This document shows, piece after piece, positions 34,487 through 37,543 of a stretch of 37,543 nt of DNA. Numbering within the stretch: position 1 is the stretch's first letter; every line of letters begins with the position of its first letter. Source of the stretch: Hahella ganghwensis DSM 17046 (lineage in GTDB: Bacteria; Pseudomonadota; Gammaproteobacteria; Pseudomonadales; Oleiphilaceae); assembly GCF_000376785.1 (NCBI RefSeq), contig NZ_AQXX01000078.1, positions 1 through 37,543 on the forward strand, given 5' to 3'. Both the position numbers and the translations under genes were made by a program. Under the pieces are notes generated by a model. It made no database searches. It saw nothing but the letters and a program-made list of their open reading frames with translations, and was not told the origin of the DNA.

Positions 34487-34677
34487 ATAAAACATTTCCC
34501 TGAGGGGAGTGCGCTCCAGGGATTTGCTAATGATTGAGCAAGAAGGAATCAAGCGCTGTGCTTGCGTCCAAGAAGTGATGAACAATCTGGCTTTTCTATC
34601 AGCGCCGAGCCGGTAACCCTACATGCCTTAAAATGGGAAAACGAAACCTTATAAGAGGAATAGAGAACAAGCTTCCC

Positions 34678-34708
34678 CTCTGAGTTTCAAATACTCTGAG
34701 TTTCAAAT
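34678..34708. repeat. 16-bp tandem repeat in front of the Rieske gene
   Basis: CTCTGAGTTTCAAAT occurs exactly at 34678-34692 and 34694-34708, one base apart. A looser repeat (GGAGCGATCA / GGGACGATCA) follows up to the ribosome site. It is possibly regulatory, or a slippage duplication. Confidence 0.6.
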
Positions 34709-34754
34709 TCAAAGGAGCGATCACGTACAAAGGGACGATCATAAGGAGTAAACA

Positions 34755-36041
34755 ATGGACAGAACAGGAATGTTTGAGCCTAAAACTTATGAGGATGTTT
34801 TTAAACCGATCGGAGAGGCAACAACGTTGCCAGCCTGGTGTTATACCTCGCGGGAATGGTTTGAAAAGGAGAAAGAAACGGTATTTGGCGGGGCCTGGCA
34901 CTTCGTCTGTCTGGAAAGTTCATTAGCACCAGGACAATTCGTTACCCGGGAGTTTCTGGGCAACAATATTCTGGTGCTAAAAAATGCACATGGAAAAATA
35001 AAGGCGTTCTATAACACCTGTCGACATCGTGGAGCGCCAATAACGGATGAAAAGACCGGTCAGGCGAAAGCATTGGTCTGCCCTTATCATAAATGGGCAT
35101 ACGATCTCGACGGAAAACTCCTCAAGGCTAATGGGTTGACGGCAGAATCAAGGCAGAGGACGACCTGTAACCTGAATTTGCGTCAAATATCAGTTGAAGT
35201 AGCCTGCAACTTGGTATTCGTGAATTTCTCCAAGCAACATGTCAGTCTGCGGGAATATCTGGGGGATTACATCGAGTCGGTTGCCATGCCACACCGTATT
35301 GACCGGATGAGGTGTATTCATCACCGGGAGTACACCCTCTGCTCCAACTGGAAGCTTTATATCGAAGTAGATATGGAAACATTACATACTCCCTGCATCC
35401 ATAGTGACTCCATTGGGAAGCAACCAGTAGAGGTTCTTCAAGGAGCTGGTGAATGGCTGGGAGTATTTAACCGCAGTGCTGATACCCCGGCCCTGAAACC
35501 TGCGTACAGAACCAAAGGGTTTCCACATACCCATGGAATATACGGAGAAGGAAGCAACGGAACGCATTTCTGCGTGATACTCCCAGGTTTTTTTATTGTG
35601 ACTGCTCAGGATTGTATGTGGTGGATTCAGAAAACACCGATTTCGGAAAATAAAGTCAGTGTAAACGTTGGTTATTGTTTTCCTGAGGAAACTTTGGAGA
35701 GGGAGGACTTTGAGTCAGTTTACAGACGCTATAAAGAGCGCTGGGATCAGGTTGTCGAAGAAGATGACTGGATTACTGAATATCAACAAAAGGGGCTTAA
35801 CGATCTGGTATCGGGAATCTATACGGATCAGGAGCGAGTGGTACAAATGCTCGATCAGAGGATTCTCAGAAAAGTGTTGGGTGATCGACTCGCCGGCACC
35901 AGTGAAAAGCATGATGCCACAGACCCTGCGGTGGCCATGTCTGGTCTTGGTCAAGCGGGCCCCAGTACATGTGAGAGCACTTGCAATACTAACTACGAAA
36001 GCATCTGCGAAAACACCCACGAGAGTACCTGCGAGGGATAA
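34755..36041 (+). CDS. Rieske non-heme iron oxygenase, alpha subunit, with repeat tail
   Basis: The 428-residue enzyme has AAGGAG 6 bases before ATG. The Rieske [2Fe-2S] site is CxH (89/91), 17 residues, CxxH (109/112). The mononuclear iron site is in NWKLYIEVDMETLHTPCIH: Glu208, His211, His216. A Glu at the bridging position recalls carnitine/betaine-type Rieske monooxygenases (from memory, CntA). RYKERWDQVVEEDDW matches the same group. It probably oxidises, N-demethylates or hydroxylates a small quaternary amine or related compound; the reductase is not in the window. Unusually, the last 26 residues (403-428) are a tetrapeptide repeat with Cys/Tyr/His at every fourth place. It is followed by a transporter gene after 75 bp. 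Confidence 0.92.
   Translation: MDRTGMFEPKTYEDVFKPIGEATTLPAWCYTSREWFEKEKETVFGGAWHFVCLESSLAPGQFVTREFLGNNILVLKNAHGKIKAFYNTCRHRGAPITDEKTGQAKALVCPYHKWAYDLDGKLLKANGLTAESRQRTTCNLNLRQISVEVACNLVFVNFSKQHVSLREYLGDYIESVAMPHRIDRMRCIHHREYTLCSNWKLYIEVDMETLHTPCIHSDSIGKQPVEVLQGAGEWLGVFNRSADTPALKPAYRTKGFPHTHGIYGEGSNGTHFCVILPGFFIVTAQDCMWWIQKTPISENKVSVNVGYCFPEETLEREDFESVYRRYKERWDQVVEEDDWITEYQQKGLNDLVSGIYTDQERVVQMLDQRILRKVLGDRLAGTSEKHDATDPAVAMSGLGQAGPSTCESTCNTNYESICENTHESTCEG
35961..36038 (+). repeat. 12-nt in-frame repeats coding the Rieske Cys-rich tail
   Basis: Six consecutive 4-codon units encode PSTC, ESTC, NTNY, ESIC, ENTH and ESTC, then EG and stop. The 12-base period is visible in the DNA (GAGAGCACTTGC, GAAAGCATCTGC, GAGAGTACCTGC). 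Units have diverged mostly at third positions, so the tail is not a brand-new slippage product. Confidence 0.85.
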
Positions 36042-36116
36042 AGCCACCATCAATACATTTAATCTGCACACTCAATCGGCAGATGGGATGCCGGTTAAAC
36101 AACAGGGAAATGACTG

Positions 36117-37136
36117 ATGTCTACACTCAAAGAGAGATTTCCGCTGACCAGCTTGCCGGTGCTAATCGGTATAGGATTGGTTTCAGCCGCTTTGTTCAGC
36201 CTGACGTTTGTTATCAACTACAACATATCCTTCGGCGATGGCAGTTGGGTCTGGACGGCCGTGCTGAGATATATGTTCACTATTTTTATCCTTCTAGTGT
36301 TTATTTTCCTGTCAAAGGGACGGCAATATTTTAAGGAACTGCTGGGGTTGTTCAGGCAGCACATGGTGTTCTGGATGATCGCGGGCACGTTTTCCTGTGG
36401 CTTCTTCTACGCCGGAATCGCTTTCTCATCCGAGTATCTGCGCGGTTGGGTGGTAGCGGCCACTTTTCAGCTCACTATTATCTTTTCCCCCTTTGTCCTG
36501 ATGTTCATGGGCTACAAGTTCCCACTGCGGATGCTCCCATTTTCATTCCTGGTTTTGATAGGCGCCACTTTGGTTAATTGGACCAATGACATTGGAGCTA
36601 CCAACCTGGACTTCGTGCTACTCGGTGTGTTGCCGATAGTTATTTCCGCGATTGCTTATCCCTTCGGCAACCAGTTAGCAAATTCCGCTAAAAACGGGGG
36701 GCTGTCATATGTTCCCGTTATCCACTCCCCGATATTGAATAATGCGTTCTCAGTGGTTCTTCTATTGTGTCTGGGATCAATTCCTTTCTGGTTGTTGCTT
36801 GTTGCCATATTCCAGCCGGGGGTGCCGGGGGAAGGGCAATACCTGCAGACCTTTATCGTCGCCTTATTTGCTGGCGTCCTGGCAACTTCTGTATTTATTT
36901 ATGCCCGGAACCTTACCTCTGATCCAGTCAAAGTCGTCGCGGTGGACACTACTCAGGCGACCGAAGTGTTGTTTGCTCTGGGTTTCGAGCTGGTATTCGT
37001 CGACCCCCGGTTGCCTACCTATGTTCAATTAGGCGGCCTGGCTCTGGTGCTCTTTGGTTTGTTGGGGATTGGATTGCGATGGGAAAGGTTTTTTATGTCA
37101 AAACTTAAGAATACGCAGATTTCACAATCCCTTTGA
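36117..37136 (+). CDS. Multidrug resistance efflux transporter family (DMT superfamily)
   Basis: A 339-residue inner-membrane protein with about ten hydrophobic segments. The stretches VLRYMFTIFILLVFIF, GWVVAATFQLTIIFSPFVLMFMGYKFP, GNQLANSAKNGG and VVAVDTTQATEVLFALGFELVF fit the EmrE-like 'multidrug resistance efflux transporter' family (PF13536-type). AGGGA lies 8 bases before the ATG. It follows the Rieske gene on the same strand by 75 bp and probably shares its transcript, so it may export or import that enzyme's substrate or product (inference). Confidence 0.88.
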   Translation: MSTLKERFPLTSLPVLIGIGLVSAALFSLTFVINYNISFGDGSWVWTAVLRYMFTIFILLVFIFLSKGRQYFKELLGLFRQHMVFWMIAGTFSCGFFYAGIAFSSEYLRGWVVAATFQLTIIFSPFVLMFMGYKFPLRMLPFSFLVLIGATLVNWTNDIGATNLDFVLLGVLPIVISAIAYPFGNQLANSAKNGGLSYVPVIHSPILNNAFSVVLLLCLGSIPFWLLLVAIFQPGVPGEGQYLQTFIVALFAGVLATSVFIYARNLTSDPVKVVAVDTTQATEVLFALGFELVFVDPRLPTYVQLGGLALVLFGLLGIGLRWERFFMSKLKNTQISQSL

Positions 37137-37280
37137 TGAAGGAGTTACGCTCCTCGGGCCGCCATCCTTTTTGCAGGAGATGAGCCAATTGGTCGAATGA
37201 TTGTGATTTGGTTTTTCTCATACTTTTGACAGCTTGATTTTTTAATATTAAAGCTATTAAATGTCATTTTTATGATTTAG

Positions 37281-37543
37281 GGAGGCTCTGAATAACTCCC
37301 CAAATCAGTCATAATACGGCCAACTTCACTCATCAGGAATACTATCCATGGATCAGATGACTTTCTCCGAAGCTGAATACCAGAATAAGAAGCGTAAGAC
37401 CCGCCGGGAAATCTTTCTGGAGCGAATGGATAAGCTGATCCCATGGAAACGCATGGAAAAGAAGATCGCCCGCTATTACCCCAAGGGCGAGAACGGCCGC
37501 CCTCCGTATCCGTTATCCACCATGCTTCGTGTCCACTGCATGC
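37281..37543 (+). mobile_element. IS5-family insertion sequence, partial, cut by window end
   Basis: The element begins GGAGGCTCTGAATAACTCC at 37281, preceded by TTAG (37277-37280). Its 263 bases are the exact inverted counterpart of 30-292 as far as I can read. The rest is outside the window. Confidence 0.85.
37348..37543 (+). CDS. IS5-family transposase, N-terminal fragment (partial)
   Basis: ATG 37348 opens the same transposase N-terminus as on the minus strand at 225 (MDQMTFSEAEY, then a basic stretch, YYPKGENGRPPYPL and MLRVHCM). It runs off the window after 65 codons. Catalytic residues are not covered. Confidence 0.85.
   Translation, partial: MDQMTFSEAEYQNKKRKTRREIFLERMDKLIPWKRMEKKIARYYPKGENGRPPYPLSTMLRVHCM

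Noticed and set aside
1-37543. CRISPR array, tRNA or rRNA genes
   Set aside because: No regularly spaced repeats and no tRNA- or rRNA-like sequences were seen on either strand.

Overview
The window looks like a chromosomal segment of a gammaproteobacterium, probably marine. The evidence is a class I fructose-1,6-bisphosphatase, a YbbA/YbbP-type ABC exporter, an NhaC-type Na+/H+ antiporter, an OmpR-type two-component pair, AraC/LysE pairs and a PEP-CTERM-like sorting tail. No marker fixes the genus. Both ends run into the same IS5-family element in opposite orientation. The shared 263 bp appear identical and each inner boundary is flanked by TTAG, so the fragment may simply end where an assembly broke at a repeat.

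Layout. 0-3.2 kb: IS5 fragment, a DUF4166 protein, a small secreted repeat protein and an exported PEP-CTERM-like protein. 3.3-7.3 kb: a histidine kinase/response regulator pair divergent from a lipoprotein-like amidohydrolase; the shared promoter carries three CTGTTAC repeats 11-12 bp apart. 7.5-9.0 kb: AraC regulator plus LysE exporter. 9.1-12.4 kb: ABC exporter whose permease is interrupted by an in-frame TGA. 12.5-16.3 kb: fbp with a promoter bracketed by an inverted repeat, an NhaC antiporter and an AraC regulator.

16.4-22.1 kb looks like an accessory island. It holds a possible effector/lipoprotein pair and a translationally coupled three-gene RNA-repair operon: RNA ligase, HD-Pnk end-healing enzyme, second RNA ligase. 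22.1-25.6 kb holds two convergent, homologous solute-binding proteins, one fused to a second solute-binding domain; neither has a permease nearby.

25.7-27.3 kb is a retron. A retron-type reverse transcriptase is preceded by a 165-nt non-coding RNA recognisable from a perfect 13-bp a1/a2 inverted repeat, a G directly after a1, several hairpins and a promoter whose predicted start falls on a1. No known retron effector is visible; a divergent SAM methyltransferase is next door. 28.3-37.1 kb: a soluble PAS-PAS chemoreceptor-like protein, a membrane protein, an aminotransferase, a VOC protein, a CHMI-type isomerase, a 33-codon ORF with a strong ribosome site, a Rieske oxygenase with a tetrapeptide-repeat Cys-rich tail, and a drug/metabolite transporter.

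The strongest candidates for new biology are the retron with no assigned effector, the ligase/HD-Pnk/ligase operon, the double solute-binding fusion and the repeat-tailed Rieske enzyme. All functional calls come from reading motifs; no database search was run.
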